Shown: positions 7,957 to 16,184 of the stretch, piece after piece | How the letters are laid out: each line of letters starts with the position of its first letter | Numbering within the stretch: the stretch's first letter is position 1 | Origin: Paractinoplanes ovalisporus | GTDB lineage: Bacteria; Actinomycetota; Actinomycetes; Mycobacteriales; Micromonosporaceae | Length of the DNA stretch: 64,000 bases | Direction of reading: 5' to 3' | Assembly (NCBI RefSeq): GCF_016834655.1 | Contig: NZ_JAENHP010000001.1 | Location: 930,001 to 994,000 of the forward strand | Position numbers and translations under genes: made by a program | Notes under the pieces: generated by a model | What the model was told of the DNA's origin: nothing | Databases searched by the model: none | Seen by the model: the letters and a program-made list of their open reading frames with translations, nothing else

Positions 7957-10900
7957 TCATCGGATCCGCGGCTCGAACCAGTGGCCCAGCAGGTCGTCGA
8001 CCTGGGACGCGTAGTCGAGCACCTCCTGCTTGGTCGGGCTCGGATGGGTCTTGTAGAAGTCGTTCCAGGCCAGCCGGATCGCGCTCAGGTGCACCCGGTT
8101 GTTGACGACACCCTTCGGGATGCCGCGCAGGTTCTCGACCGAGTGCAGCTCGTCGGCCGTGAACAGGCCGGGGTACTTCTTGAGCACGCTCTGCTCGACC
8201 GCGTGGTGCACCCAGACGTTGCCCCGGGTGCCGGCGTTCGCGTTATAGAACGTCTCCGTGTAGTTGTGGTTGCCGGCCGCATTGCCGACGGTCGCCGGTT
8301 TGCGGGTCGGGATGGTCTTGGGCAGGCTGTTCGGCACGGTCCCGCACGGGATCAGCGAGATGTTGTGGACGAGCAGCGCCAGGCCGTCCGGCACCACGTA
8401 ATACGTGTGGAACTCGGCGACGGTCAGGTTGTAGACGTGGGCCCACTGCCGGCGCTCCCGGATCGCCTCGACGGTGACCCGCTCGCCCTGCGGCGTCAGC
8501 AGATCGGCCCCGGGCACCAGCTTTCCGGCCTCGATCCACTCGCCCAGGTTCGGCGCCCAGAACGGGTGGTTGTCGGTGGCGGTGAGCCGGGTGGTGCGGC
8601 CCTCGGCCCGTACGGTCAGCTCGACCAGCGTCTTGTCGCCGGAGCGGCTGATGGTCTCGGTGACCGGCTTGGCGGCGGTCTGCCCGGTCACCGGGTCCGA
8701 GGCCAGCACCAGGTCGCCGACCCGGACGTCCTCGATCGGTTTGCGTGACCCGTCGGCCAGCAGCACCGGTGTGCCGGCGACGAAGCTGTTCGGCGGCGGC
8801 ATCGGGATGACCGGGCAGCCGTTGCGGTGCCGGACGGCCGAGATCAGGTCTTCGGCCTTCTTGCGCGCGGCCTTGAGCCCGTCCAGGAAACGCAGGATCT
8901 TCGGCGCCAGCTTGGCCAGCTTGGCCGTGGCGCCCAGGATCTTGCCGACCGGGAGCATCCCGACGAGCGTCCACAGACACGCCTCGACGTTGCCCTCGAG
9001 CACACACTTCTTGATGTCGCCGATGCCGGAGAGCTCCTCGAACAGCTCCCAGGCGTTCTCCTTGAGGAAGTCCAGCAGCCCCTTGTCGGCCTCGGACTTG
9101 GCCTGCAGGTACTGCTCGCGCTCCTCCGGGGTCAGCGAGTCGAGCAGCGCCTGCTCCTCCTCGCCCGACGGCAGGTCACCGTTGTCGGCGACCCCGTTGG
9201 CCAGCGCCTCGGCGGCGCGTTGCCGGTCGGCCGCCTCGGCCCGCTCGGCCGCCTGCTGCGCCTCCGTGGCCAGCTGCACGGCGCTGTTGGCGGCGACCGC
9301 GGCGGAATCCGCGTAGTCCTGCGCGCTGTCGGCGGCCCGCTGGGCCCGGGTGGCGTCGGCCTCGGCCCGGCTCGCCGCCCCCTGCGCGGCCGCGGCGTCG
9401 CTCTCGGCCGCGCTCGCGGCGCTGCCCGCGGCGTCGGCCGCGGCCTGCGCCGCCTGGGCCGCCTGCCCCGCGATGGCGGCGTCGTTGGCCGCCTCGTTCG
9501 CGGCCTGCCGGGCCGCGAGCGCGTCGGCCTTGGCTTGGGCGTCGGCGCGGGCGGCACTGGCCGCCGCGTTCCGGGCGGCAGCTCCGTCCGCAGCCGCCGC
9601 AGCCGCTGCCTTCTTCGCCTCGGCCGCCGCCGCAGCCGCATCGGCCGCCGACTTGGCCGCCGCCGCAGCGGCGTTGAATGCCGGCTTGACCTGCTCGTTG
9701 GCCGTCTGCGCGGCCGCTGCGGCCCGCTGCGCCGCGAGGTTCGCCTCGGCTGCTCGCTGCGCGGCGGCCGCCGCCTGCTCCTCGCCGATGCTCTGCGCCT
9801 GCTCGGCGACCAGCCGCACGAAGTCGGCATCGATGTCGTCCCCGGTGAACGGCGCGACCATGCCGATGGCGGTGTTGGCCGGCTCGGCGATGCCGGCCGA
9901 CGACTGCCGGGCGGCCGCGGCCGCGTTGACCGCGATGTCGGCCTGAGCCGCCGCCGCCACGGCCTCGGTCGTCGCCGCGTTCGCCTCGTCGCGGGTGCGG
10001 TTGGCCGACCACAGGGCCTGCACCGACTCGTTGGCCGCCTTCTCGGCCAGGCTCACCGCGGCCTGCGCGGCCTTGGCCGCCTTGACCTCCTGGGCCGTGG
10101 CCACGGCGGCCTTCGCGTCGGCCCGCAGCCGGGCCGCGTGGGTCTGCTTGGCTCCGGCCTCGGCCCGGTCGGCAGCGGCGTCGGCCGCATCGGCGGCAGC
10201 CTGCGCGGCCTCGGCCGCGGCCCACGCACGTTCGGCTGCGCCCTGGGCCCGGTTGGCGGCGGCGCGGGCGTTGGCCGCAGCGCCGGTGGCACCATTGGCC
10301 GCCGAGCGCGCGGACCGCGCGGCCGTGCCGGCCGTGCCCGCCTCGGCGGCGGCCGTGTCGGCCTGGCGCTGCGCCTCCTGGCGCTCGCTCTCGGTCGCGG
10401 CGCTGGCGACACCGGCCCGCATGGCGGCCGCACGCGCCTTCGCGCTCTGCTCGGCGCGCTCGGCCGCCATCGCCTCGTCGCGGGCGATGCGGGCCTGGTT
10501 CTCCTGGTTCCACGCGCGGGTCGCGGCGGCGCCGGCGGCCTGGTCGGCCGACTCGGCCCGCTGCCGGGCACCGGCCGCGGCGGCCGCCTGGGCCTCGGCG
10601 GCGGCCCGCTGCGAACGGGCGACCGACGCCTGCTGCTCGGCGATCGCGCGCTGACGCTCGGCCTCGGCCCGCTCGGACTCGGCGATCTGCCGCTGCCGCT
10701 TGGCCTCGGCCGCCTGCGCCTCGGCCTCCTGCCGCTCCTTGCGGGTGCGCTCGGCCGCGGCCCACGCGGCGGCCTCGGCCGCTTCGGCCTCCTGGCGGGC
10801 CTTCTTCGTGCGCGCGGCGGCGGTCTTGGCCGCCTCGGCCTGGCGCTTGGCGGCGTCGGCGAGCTTGGCCGCGGCCTTGGCGTGCTCCTCCGCATGCTGA

Positions 10901-12222
10901 CGCCACTTGATCGCCTGCTGCGCGTGCGCATCGGCCTGAGCCTGAGCGCCCTGCGCGTTGTTGGTCGCGATGGTCGCGTCGATCGCGTAGCCGGCGGTGG
11001 TGGCGGCGCCCTGCGCGGCCTCGACGGCCGAGTTCATGCCGTTGACGATCAGCGACCACTCCGCGCCGTACGTGAGCCCGGTGTCGATCAGGTCGTCGGC
11101 CGCCGAGTTGGCGATGGCGGCCGCTTCGGACGACCGCTGGGCGGCCTCCTGCGCGGCCCGGATCTGGTTGGCCGTCTGCGTCTTGGCGGCGTTCAGCTCG
11201 GTAGCCTTGGCCGCCGCGGTTCCCGGCCCGGCCAGCACGCGGTCGGCCTGCCGGGCGGCATTCGCGGCGCCGGCCATGGCGTTCGACGCACGCTGCAGTT
11301 CCCGTACGGCGTCACCATGCGCGACCAGCAACCGGGTGCGCGCCTGCGAGGCCCGCTGGGCGCGCTGGGCCAGATCGGACAGCTCCTCGGCCGCCTTGTT
11401 GCGGGCCTCCAGATCCTTCAGGTATTGCTCGCGAGCAGCCGCGTCGGCCTTGGCCGCGGCCAGATATCCCGTCTTCCAGAACTCCGCGACGGCGGCGTCG
11501 TCCCCGGCCAGCGCTGCCTCGGCCGCGGCCCGGACCTGCGACTCGGCCGGGGCGGCGGCGATCAGGATCCGGACCCGCTCGCGCAGCTGGGTGGCGCGGG
11601 CCCGCGCGTCGGCGGCGACCTTCTCGTCACGGGCGCGGGCGATGTCGGCCCCGTACTCCAGGAACGCCGCCCGGTCGCTGTCCGAGCCGGCCAGGACCCG
11701 CTGCACCTCGGCGTTGAAGTAGGCGCCGCCCGTACCGGCCATGGCCCTGATGCGGGCCAGGTTGTCGGCCGCCTCCTGCTTCTTGCGGGCCGCGATCTGC
11801 GTCTCCAGCTGCCGCTTCTCGACGGTCGCGAACTGCATGATCCGCTGGCTGTCGCCGGAGGTCAGCGCGACCACGGCGGCGGCCCGCACCTCGGGTTCGG
11901 GCGACAGCTCGGCCACGTCGGCCACGGCCTTGCGCCACCGTTCGGCGGTGAGGTCGATGCCGGTCGTGCCGTCCCAGTTCTCGGTGTCCAGCGGCGGCAC
12001 CGGGATCGGCGCTTCCCCAGCGAGCAATGCGAGAAGCGGGTTCTCCGGCGCCTTGGCTGCGGCCGGTGGGGCGTGGAGTCCGGCGAGGACCAGAAGCAGG
12101 GCGAGCGCCGCCATCAGCAGCGCGCGCACCCGTGACAAGGGTTTCACGAGAGGGGTTTCCGTTCGAGTCGTGGGCACGTCGGAACGCGCGTCCGCTGGTT
12201 GCGCGGACACGCGGTTTCGCAC
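7957..12222 (-). CDS. Secreted ALF-repeat polymorphic toxin with HINT domain and nuclease-like C-terminus
   Basis: 1421 residues. An N-terminal signal peptide (LLMAALALLLVLAGLHAPPAAA) is preceded by about 30 polar residues if GTG 12222 is used. GTG 12147 would give a more compact signal and is a good alternative. Residues ~65-250 hold three ALF repeats (for example VRAAAEAALAGDDAAVAEF). Residues ~250-1010 are extremely Ala-rich heptad coiled coil. A HINT autoprocessing domain starts at NSFVAGTPVLLADG (residue ~1145), has the TDNHPFW histidine block, and ends LLVHN. The last ~110 residues carry WVHHAVEQSVLKKYP, HSVENLRGIPKG and HLSAIRLAWNDFY, resembling His-rich HNH/endonuclease VII-type toxin tips. 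The expected logic is export, HINT cleavage after the terminal Asn, and release of the nuclease. Domain calls are firm except the toxin activity, which is inferred. Confidence 0.85.
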   Translation of the reverse strand: MRNRVSAQPADARSDVPTTRTETPLVKPLSRVRALLMAALALLLVLAGLHAPPAAAKAPENPLLALLAGEAPIPVPPLDTENWDGTTGIDLTAERWRKAVADVAELSPEPEVRAAAVVALTSGDSQRIMQFATVEKRQLETQIAARKKQEAADNLARIRAMAGTGGAYFNAEVQRVLAGSDSDRAAFLEYGADIARARDEKVAADARARATQLRERVRILIAAAPAESQVRAAAEAALAGDDAAVAEFWKTGYLAAAKADAAAREQYLKDLEARNKAAEELSDLAQRAQRASQARTRLLVAHGDAVRELQRASNAMAGAANAARQADRVLAGPGTAAAKATELNAAKTQTANQIRAAQEAAQRSSEAAAIANSAADDLIDTGLTYGAEWSLIVNGMNSAVEAAQGAATTAGYAIDATIATNNAQGAQAQADAHAQQAIKWRQHAEEHAKAAAKLADAAKRQAEAAKTAAARTKKARQEAEAAEAAAWAAAERTRKERQEAEAQAAEAKRQRQIAESERAEAERQRAIAEQQASVARSQRAAAEAQAAAAAGARQRAESADQAAGAAATRAWNQENQARIARDEAMAAERAEQSAKARAAAMRAGVASAATESERQEAQRQADTAAAEAGTAGTAARSARSAANGATGAAANARAAANRAQGAAERAWAAAEAAQAAADAADAAADRAEAGAKQTHAARLRADAKAAVATAQEVKAAKAAQAAVSLAEKAANESVQALWSANRTRDEANAATTEAVAAAAQADIAVNAAAAARQSSAGIAEPANTAIGMVAPFTGDDIDADFVRLVAEQAQSIGEEQAAAAAQRAAEANLAAQRAAAAAQTANEQVKPAFNAAAAAAKSAADAAAAAAEAKKAAAAAAADGAAARNAAASAARADAQAKADALAARQAANEAANDAAIAGQAAQAAQAAADAAGSAASAAESDAAAAQGAASRAEADATRAQRAADSAQDYADSAAVAANSAVQLATEAQQAAERAEAADRQRAAEALANGVADNGDLPSGEEEQALLDSLTPEEREQYLQAKSEADKGLLDFLKENAWELFEELSGIGDIKKCVLEGNVEACLWTLVGMLPVGKILGATAKLAKLAPKILRFLDGLKAARKKAEDLISAVRHRNGCPVIPMPPPNSFVAGTPVLLADGSRKPIEDVRVGDLVLASDPVTGQTAAKPVTETISRSGDKTLVELTVRAEGRTTRLTATDNHPFWAPNLGEWIEAGKLVPGADLLTPQGERVTVEAIRERRQWAHVYNLTVAEFHTYYVVPDGLALLVHNISLIPCGTVPNSLPKTIPTRKPATVGNAAGNHNYTETFYNANAGTRGNVWVHHAVEQSVLKKYPGLFTADELHSVENLRGIPKGVVNNRVHLSAIRLAWNDFYKTHPSPTKQEVLDYASQVDDLLGHWFEPRIR

Positions 12223-12393
12223 TTTCCTGATGCCGTTGACGAGCCCGAACGGACGCCACCGGCGGCGTTGGTCAGCCGGCTGGCGCGTTCATGTGGTCCC
12301 CCGTTATGAGCCCAAGGCTTAGACGTTCTCCGATGTGTCGGCGTGATCTAAGCACGAAAGGCCCGCTCGTTCCATCCCGTCCCGTCCGGATCT

Positions 12394-13065
12394 CTACCAG
12401 GGGACGGTGACGCCATGGCGGTCGAGGAACTGGAGCCCCGGCGCCCCCGCCTGGGTTTCGAGAACGTCGGCCACCTCCCGCATGCTGTCGGCCGGCTCGA
12501 GTTCCGCCCCAGGCCCGCCGAGCTCGGTGCGGTTGTGCCCGGGGTCGATGAGCAGCTTGGTGTGCCCGTCGCCGTCATGCCGGGTGGCATAGCTGCGCAT
12601 CAGCTGGTTGAGCGCCGCCTTGCTGGCTTTGTAGAGCTCGTAGCCGCCCTCGGTGTTCCGCGAGATGCTGCCCTGCTCGGACGACATGACCGCGACCGTT
12701 CCGCCCGGCACGACGAGATCGCGCAGCGCCGCCAGAACACGCAGCGGGCTCAGCGCGTTGGTGACCATCACCTCGGTGAACATCGCGGTCGGGACCAGGT
12801 CGATCGGCAGATCACCCCGGTCGATCGCCGCGTTGACAAAGAGCAGATCGAACCGCGCACCGCCGAGGCGCCCGCGCAGTGCCGCCAACTGCTCGGCGCT
12901 GGTCATCTCCAGCGTCTCCACGGCCACCTCGGGCAGGTCTCCCCCGCCGGAACGGATGGTGGCGGTCACCTGCCAGCCGCGCCGGTCGAGCTCCTTGACC
13001 AGGGCGAGCCCGAGCCCGCGCGAGGCACCGATGACGAGGGCGTGGCGCTTTCCTTCACTGTTCAT
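12394..13065 (-). CDS. SDR-family NAD(P)-dependent oxidoreductase
   Basis: 223 residues from ATG 13065 (MNSEGKRHALVIGASRGLG). The Rossmann nucleotide loop is GASRGLG, the VNAA motif is FVNAAIDRG, and the catalytic Tyr/Lys pair is in GGYELYKASKAALN with the upstream Ser in VMSSEQGS. These are classical short-chain dehydrogenase features. Upstream in-frame starts are rejected because they enter the TetR operator. The substrate is unknown. It is divergent from the TetR gene, and its promoter (-35 TTGTCT at 13096-13101, -10 TAATCT at 13073-13078 on the minus strand) is covered by the operator, so it is probably the repressor's main target. Confidence 0.9.
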   Translation of the reverse strand: MNSEGKRHALVIGASRGLGLALVKELDRRGWQVTATIRSGGGDLPEVAVETLEMTSAEQLAALRGRLGGARFDLLFVNAAIDRGDLPIDLVPTAMFTEVMVTNALSPLRVLAALRDLVVPGGTVAVMSSEQGSISRNTEGGYELYKASKAALNQLMRSYATRHDGDGHTKLLIDPGHNRTELGGPGAELEPADSMREVADVLETQAGAPGLQFLDRHGVTVPW

Positions 13066-13072
13066 GCCCCGC

Positions 13073-13115
13073 AGATTAGTCGCAACGTTGCGTCTAGACA
13101 ATACGTTGCGTCTAG
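13073..13115. promoter_or_regulatory. SDR/TetR divergent promoter and TetR operator
   Basis: The 66-bp gap between the divergent starts holds a minus-strand promoter (TTGTCT, 17-bp spacer, TAATCT), a perfect palindrome CGCAACGTTGCG (13081-13092), a TCTAGA palindrome (13093-13098), and a direct repeat ACGTTGCGTCTAG at 13085-13097 and 13103-13115. The 18-bp period and overlap with the promoter are as expected for cooperative binding of TetR dimers that control both genes. Confidence 0.75.
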
Positions 13116-13131
13116 CCTTTAGCCTGGGTAG

Positions 13132-13728
13132 ATGACCCCTCCCCGCCGGCCCCACCCCGGCAACCGGCGCGACGAGAACGCCCGCCTGGATGTGCTGCAC
13201 GCCGCCGACGACCTGCTCGTGGAACACGGCTTCAAGGCCTTGACCATCGAGGCCATCGCCCGCCGGGCCGGTGTCGCGAAACAGACGATCTACCGCTGGT
13301 GGCCGTCAAAGGTCGACATCCTGCTGGACACCTTGATCGAGGACAGCGAGAAGCGTTTCCCCGTTCCCCTCCCCGACGCGAACGTGACGGCCGCAGTCGT
13401 CCGTGACTACCTGCGCGCATTCTCCCGGTTCCTCGTCGACGACCTCGCCGGGAAGGTCTTGCTGGCGCTCATGGCCGAGGCCCAGCACGATCCCGCGACC
13501 GCCGCCAGCCTGCGCGAGCGTTACCTCGACCCGCGCCGCGCTCAAGAGCGGGACATGCTCTCCCGCGGCGTCGAGACCGGCGAGTTCACACCCCGGCTCG
13601 ATGCCGACAGCGCCATGGACGTGATCGCCGGGACGCTCCTCTACCGGGCCTCGACCGGATCAGGCATCCCCGACACCTTGCTCGACACTCTCATCGAAGA
13701 CGTCCTCAAGCCGGCGCCCAACATGTGA
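13132..13728 (+). CDS. TetR/AcrR-family transcriptional regulator
   Basis: 198 residues. Residues ~15-65 form the TetR helix-turn-helix (LTIEAIARRAGVAKQTIYRWWPSKVDIL). The rest is an all-helical ligand-binding/dimer domain with WHG-like or TetR_C composition. The ATG at 13132 lies 16 bp after the last operator half. It is divergent from the SDR gene and shares an operator-bearing 66-bp gap, so it probably represses the SDR gene and itself until a small molecule binds. The inducer is unknown. Confidence 0.92.
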   Translation: MTPPRRPHPGNRRDENARLDVLHAADDLLVEHGFKALTIEAIARRAGVAKQTIYRWWPSKVDILLDTLIEDSEKRFPVPLPDANVTAAVVRDYLRAFSRFLVDDLAGKVLLALMAEAQHDPATAASLRERYLDPRRAQERDMLSRGVETGEFTPRLDADSAMDVIAGTLLYRASTGSGIPDTLLDTLIEDVLKPAPNM

Positions 13729-13738
13729 GTGGAGCGGA

Positions 13739-14542
13739 TCAGTCCTTTCGTGCGCGCTGGTTGGCGATCAGGGCCAGCAGGGCGGCGTGGGTCTGCTCGT
13801 CGGCGGCCGCCACGAGACCGCCTGCTCCGGTGTGGATGGGCCGGCCGTCGATCCCGGTGACGACACAACCGGCCGCCTGGCAGAGGGCGATTCCGGCCGC
13901 GAAGTGAACGCTGTCGCGCAGGTGACCATCGGTGACGTAGGCGGCGCGGCGGCCGGCGGCGACCCAGGCCACGGCCAGCGTGGTGGAGACGACCCGGGGG
14001 CGGAACCGTTCGATGAATCCCTCGTCAGCCAGCATCCGGGCCGCCGAGAAGACCCCGTGATTGGGAAACGGCGGGTCGAGATTGACGTCGACCAGCTGCG
14101 ACTCGGCCGAGGGGGTGAGTCGCTCGTCCATTCCATCGCGACGCACGTACGCAGCGGCACCGTCGGTCCAGAACACCTCGTTCGTGAACGGGTCGGCGGA
14201 GGCGGCCACCGTGGCTTGCCCGCGTGTTCGTAGCGCCACATTCACCGAGGCCAGCATGTTCCGCACGGCGTAGTTCAATGTTCCGCACAGCGGGTCGACC
14301 AACCACAGTCGATCGGCCGCTCCGCCGCCGGTGTGCCCGCTTTCCTCACCCAGGACACGATCCTCCGGCCGCGCCGCACGCAAGACATCGATGATGGCCT
14401 TCTCGGCCTCGACGTCGGCCGTGGTGGCGAAGTCACCAGCGGACTTCTGGAAGCGTGTCAGCGCTGATCCGTAGTACGAGCGGACGACCGTGGCACCGGC
14501 TTCCGCCGCTTCGATGACCAGGTCCTGGTCGGTGATCGACAT
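13739..14542 (-). CDS. Inositol-monophosphatase-fold protein with altered metal ligands
   Basis: 267 residues from ATG 14542 (MSITDQDLVIEAAEAG). The fold is given by DFATTADVEAEKAI, VLGEESG (metal-ligand Glu at ~66-67) and WLVDPLCGTLNYA. In standard enzymes the last motif is DPxDGTxN, but here the second Asp is Cys (residue 86). The third conserved block, normally WDxAAG, reads HFAAG, so a second metal-binding Asp is also replaced. The first Asp (83) and Glu are kept. The change is coherent rather than random, and the frame is intact, so this looks like a divergent subfamily rather than a decayed gene. It may have different metal needs or may not be a phosphatase. It lies 17 bp downstream of the truncated SorC gene on the same strand. 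Confidence 0.75.
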   Translation of the reverse strand: MSITDQDLVIEAAEAGATVVRSYYGSALTRFQKSAGDFATTADVEAEKAIIDVLRAARPEDRVLGEESGHTGGGAADRLWLVDPLCGTLNYAVRNMLASVNVALRTRGQATVAASADPFTNEVFWTDGAAAYVRRDGMDERLTPSAESQLVDVNLDPPFPNHGVFSAARMLADEGFIERFRPRVVSTTLAVAWVAAGRRAAYVTDGHLRDSVHFAAGIALCQAAGCVVTGIDGRPIHTGAGGLVAAADEQTHAALLALIANQRARKD

Positions 14543-14559
14543 GCAGTGACCATAAATGT

Positions 14560-15450
14560 TCAGCGTGGCGGCCGGTCGGAAGGTGGCGGCTCCAGCAGAG
14601 ACTGAGCCGTGGCCAGGTCGGTTATCAGGACGTTGACCCAACCGCCGAGCAGGGCCGCCCGGATGGCGTCCCGCTTCTCCGGGCCGCCGGCCAGGCCGAT
14701 GCGGCGCGGGACGGCCCGCAGCGCCGACTGGTCGATACCGATCACGCGGTTGTCCAGGTCGTTCGGCACCGCCTCGCCGGCCGCGTCGAAGAAGCGGTGG
14801 CACACGTCGCCGACCGCGCCCGCCGCCCGCAGGGCCGCCTGGTCGGCCGGGCCGACCGCGTTGCCGCTCTGGCGCAGGAACTCCGACGGTGGCAGGCGGC
14901 CGATGCCGACCAGGACCATCGTCAGCGACGCCCACTCGGCCGTGATGGCCTCCATGGCGGGCTCGGCCAGCAGGCCGTCGCGGATCTGCCGGCTGCCGGC
15001 CAGGCCCGGCGCGGGAACGAAGGTGGCGGTCGCGCCGAGCATCTGGGCCAGGTGGTCGAGCAGGCGGTTGGCCCGGGCCTGGGCCGAGGTGACGCCGAGG
15101 CCGCCGATCAGCTGGACCACGCTGTCGGCGCCGGCCACGCGCAGCGGGCGCATGTGCTCCACCACCGACAGCAGCGTCTGGCTCCACGGGGAGATGCCGA
15201 TGCGTTCGCCTCCGGTCAGGACCGACTCCAGGTAGGCCGCGCCGGCCGCACCCGGACCGTCGTCGGCGACCACCGCCTCGGCCAGGCCGTAACGCGCCTC
15301 CAGGGCCTCCTCGACCTCGGGGTGGATGCCGGGCGAGACCACCACGACCGTACGCACGATGCCCAGCTCGGCCGCCCGCTTGAGCAACCGGGACACACGT
15401 GGCTGGGACAGGTGCAGGGCCTTAGCGATGTCGACCTGCCGAATCCCGCA
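14560..15450 (-). pseudogene. SorC/DeoR-type sugar-binding regulator, N-terminus missing
   Basis: The frame encodes a good SorC-family regulator from GIRQVDIAKALHLSQPRVSR (HTH) through the sugar-phosphate-binding domain (GGERIGISPWSQTLLSVV, VVQLIGGLG, GPEKRDAIRAALLGGWVNVLITD) to a normal C-terminus. About the first 20-30 residues of the family are absent: upstream of position ~15450 the frame runs into sequence antisense to the nucleoside hydrolase gene and becomes Arg-rich nonsense. No credible start with a ribosome site is seen at the junction. The HTH itself is nearly whole. It is probably a deletion remnant, though expression from a new start cannot be excluded. Confidence 0.75.
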
Positions 15451-16184
15451 CCGAGCGCAGCATGGAGGAGTCGCGCGACGAGATCGACCTGCTGCTGCGG
15501 CTGATGGACCTCGACGGCGAGATCGTCGTGGCGAACGGCGCCGAGCGGCGGATCCCGGACGAGGCGACCCCGCTCGACAGCCCGGGCGCACGCCTGATCA
15601 TCGAGGAGAGCCGGCAGGGCCCGCTTTTTGTGGCCTTCCTGGGCCCGCTCACCGACATGGCCTCGGCCATCCTGCTCGACCCGGCCATCGTCGAACGTGA
15701 GGTCGTCGTCATCTGGATCGGCGGGGTCGGCCACGGCGGCCTCGAGACCTACCCGGGCCTCGAGTTCAACCTGGGCAACGACATCGCGGCGGCCAACGTG
15801 GTGTTCGGCTCGGGCATCACCGTCTGGCAGGTGCCGTCCAACGTCTACTCCCAGGTCTCGGTCGGCTACGCCGAGCTCGAGGAGAAGATCGGCGGGACGT
15901 CCGAGCTCGCCGACTACCTGATCCGGCAGATGGTCGAGTGGAACGACAAGTACCACCCGGAGCCCATCGAGTCGCGCTCGCTGGGTGACTCGCCCGCGGT
16001 GTCGCTGATGCTCTTCCCGCGCGGCGGCCAGTTCCGCACCGTCCCCGCCCCACGCTTCGGCGCCGAGGGCCACTACCTGCCGGGCACCGGCCACCCCATC
16101 CGGCTCGTCGAGGCCGTCGACGTCCGGTTCCTGCTCGAGGACATGTTCGCCAAGATCCGTCGCTTCGGAAAGGCACAGACATGA
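15441..16184 (+). pseudogene. Nucleoside hydrolase, N-terminal catalytic region missing
   Basis: The frame matches the middle and end of inosine/uridine-preferring nucleoside hydrolases: SRTERSMEESRDEIDLLL, PGARLIIEES, PLFVAFLGPLTDMASAILLDP, VVVIWIGGVG, FNLGNDIAAANVVF. About 60 N-terminal residues are lacking, including the DTDxxxxDD calcium-binding cluster needed for catalysis. An in-frame TAG lies just upstream at 15423-15425. The first ATG (15462) is an internal Met of the family, not a natural start. The C-terminus is intact and overlaps the next gene by 4 bp (ATGA), as expected for the former first gene of the ABC operon. It is therefore probably inactive, and the operon's own promoter was probably lost with it. 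Confidence 0.78.

Noticed and set aside
9128..10920. Tandem DNA repeat array
   Set aside because: The repetition is of Ala-rich heptads with varied codons in the toxin coiled coil, not of exact DNA units; no CRISPR-like spacing.
8827..12135. 1102-codon Gly/Arg-rich frame on the plus strand
   Set aside because: Antisense shadow of the Ala-rich coiled coil of the toxin; no start context and low complexity.
12223..12393. Short leader peptide after GGGGA near 12286 upstream of the toxin
   Set aside because: Only about six codons with no conserved feature; I see no other gene or clear promoter in this gap.
15451..15591. Upstream extension of the SorC frame to an ATG at 15591
   Set aside because: The added residues are Arg/Pro-rich, show no family similarity and lie antisense to the nucleoside hydrolase, so they do not restore the gene.
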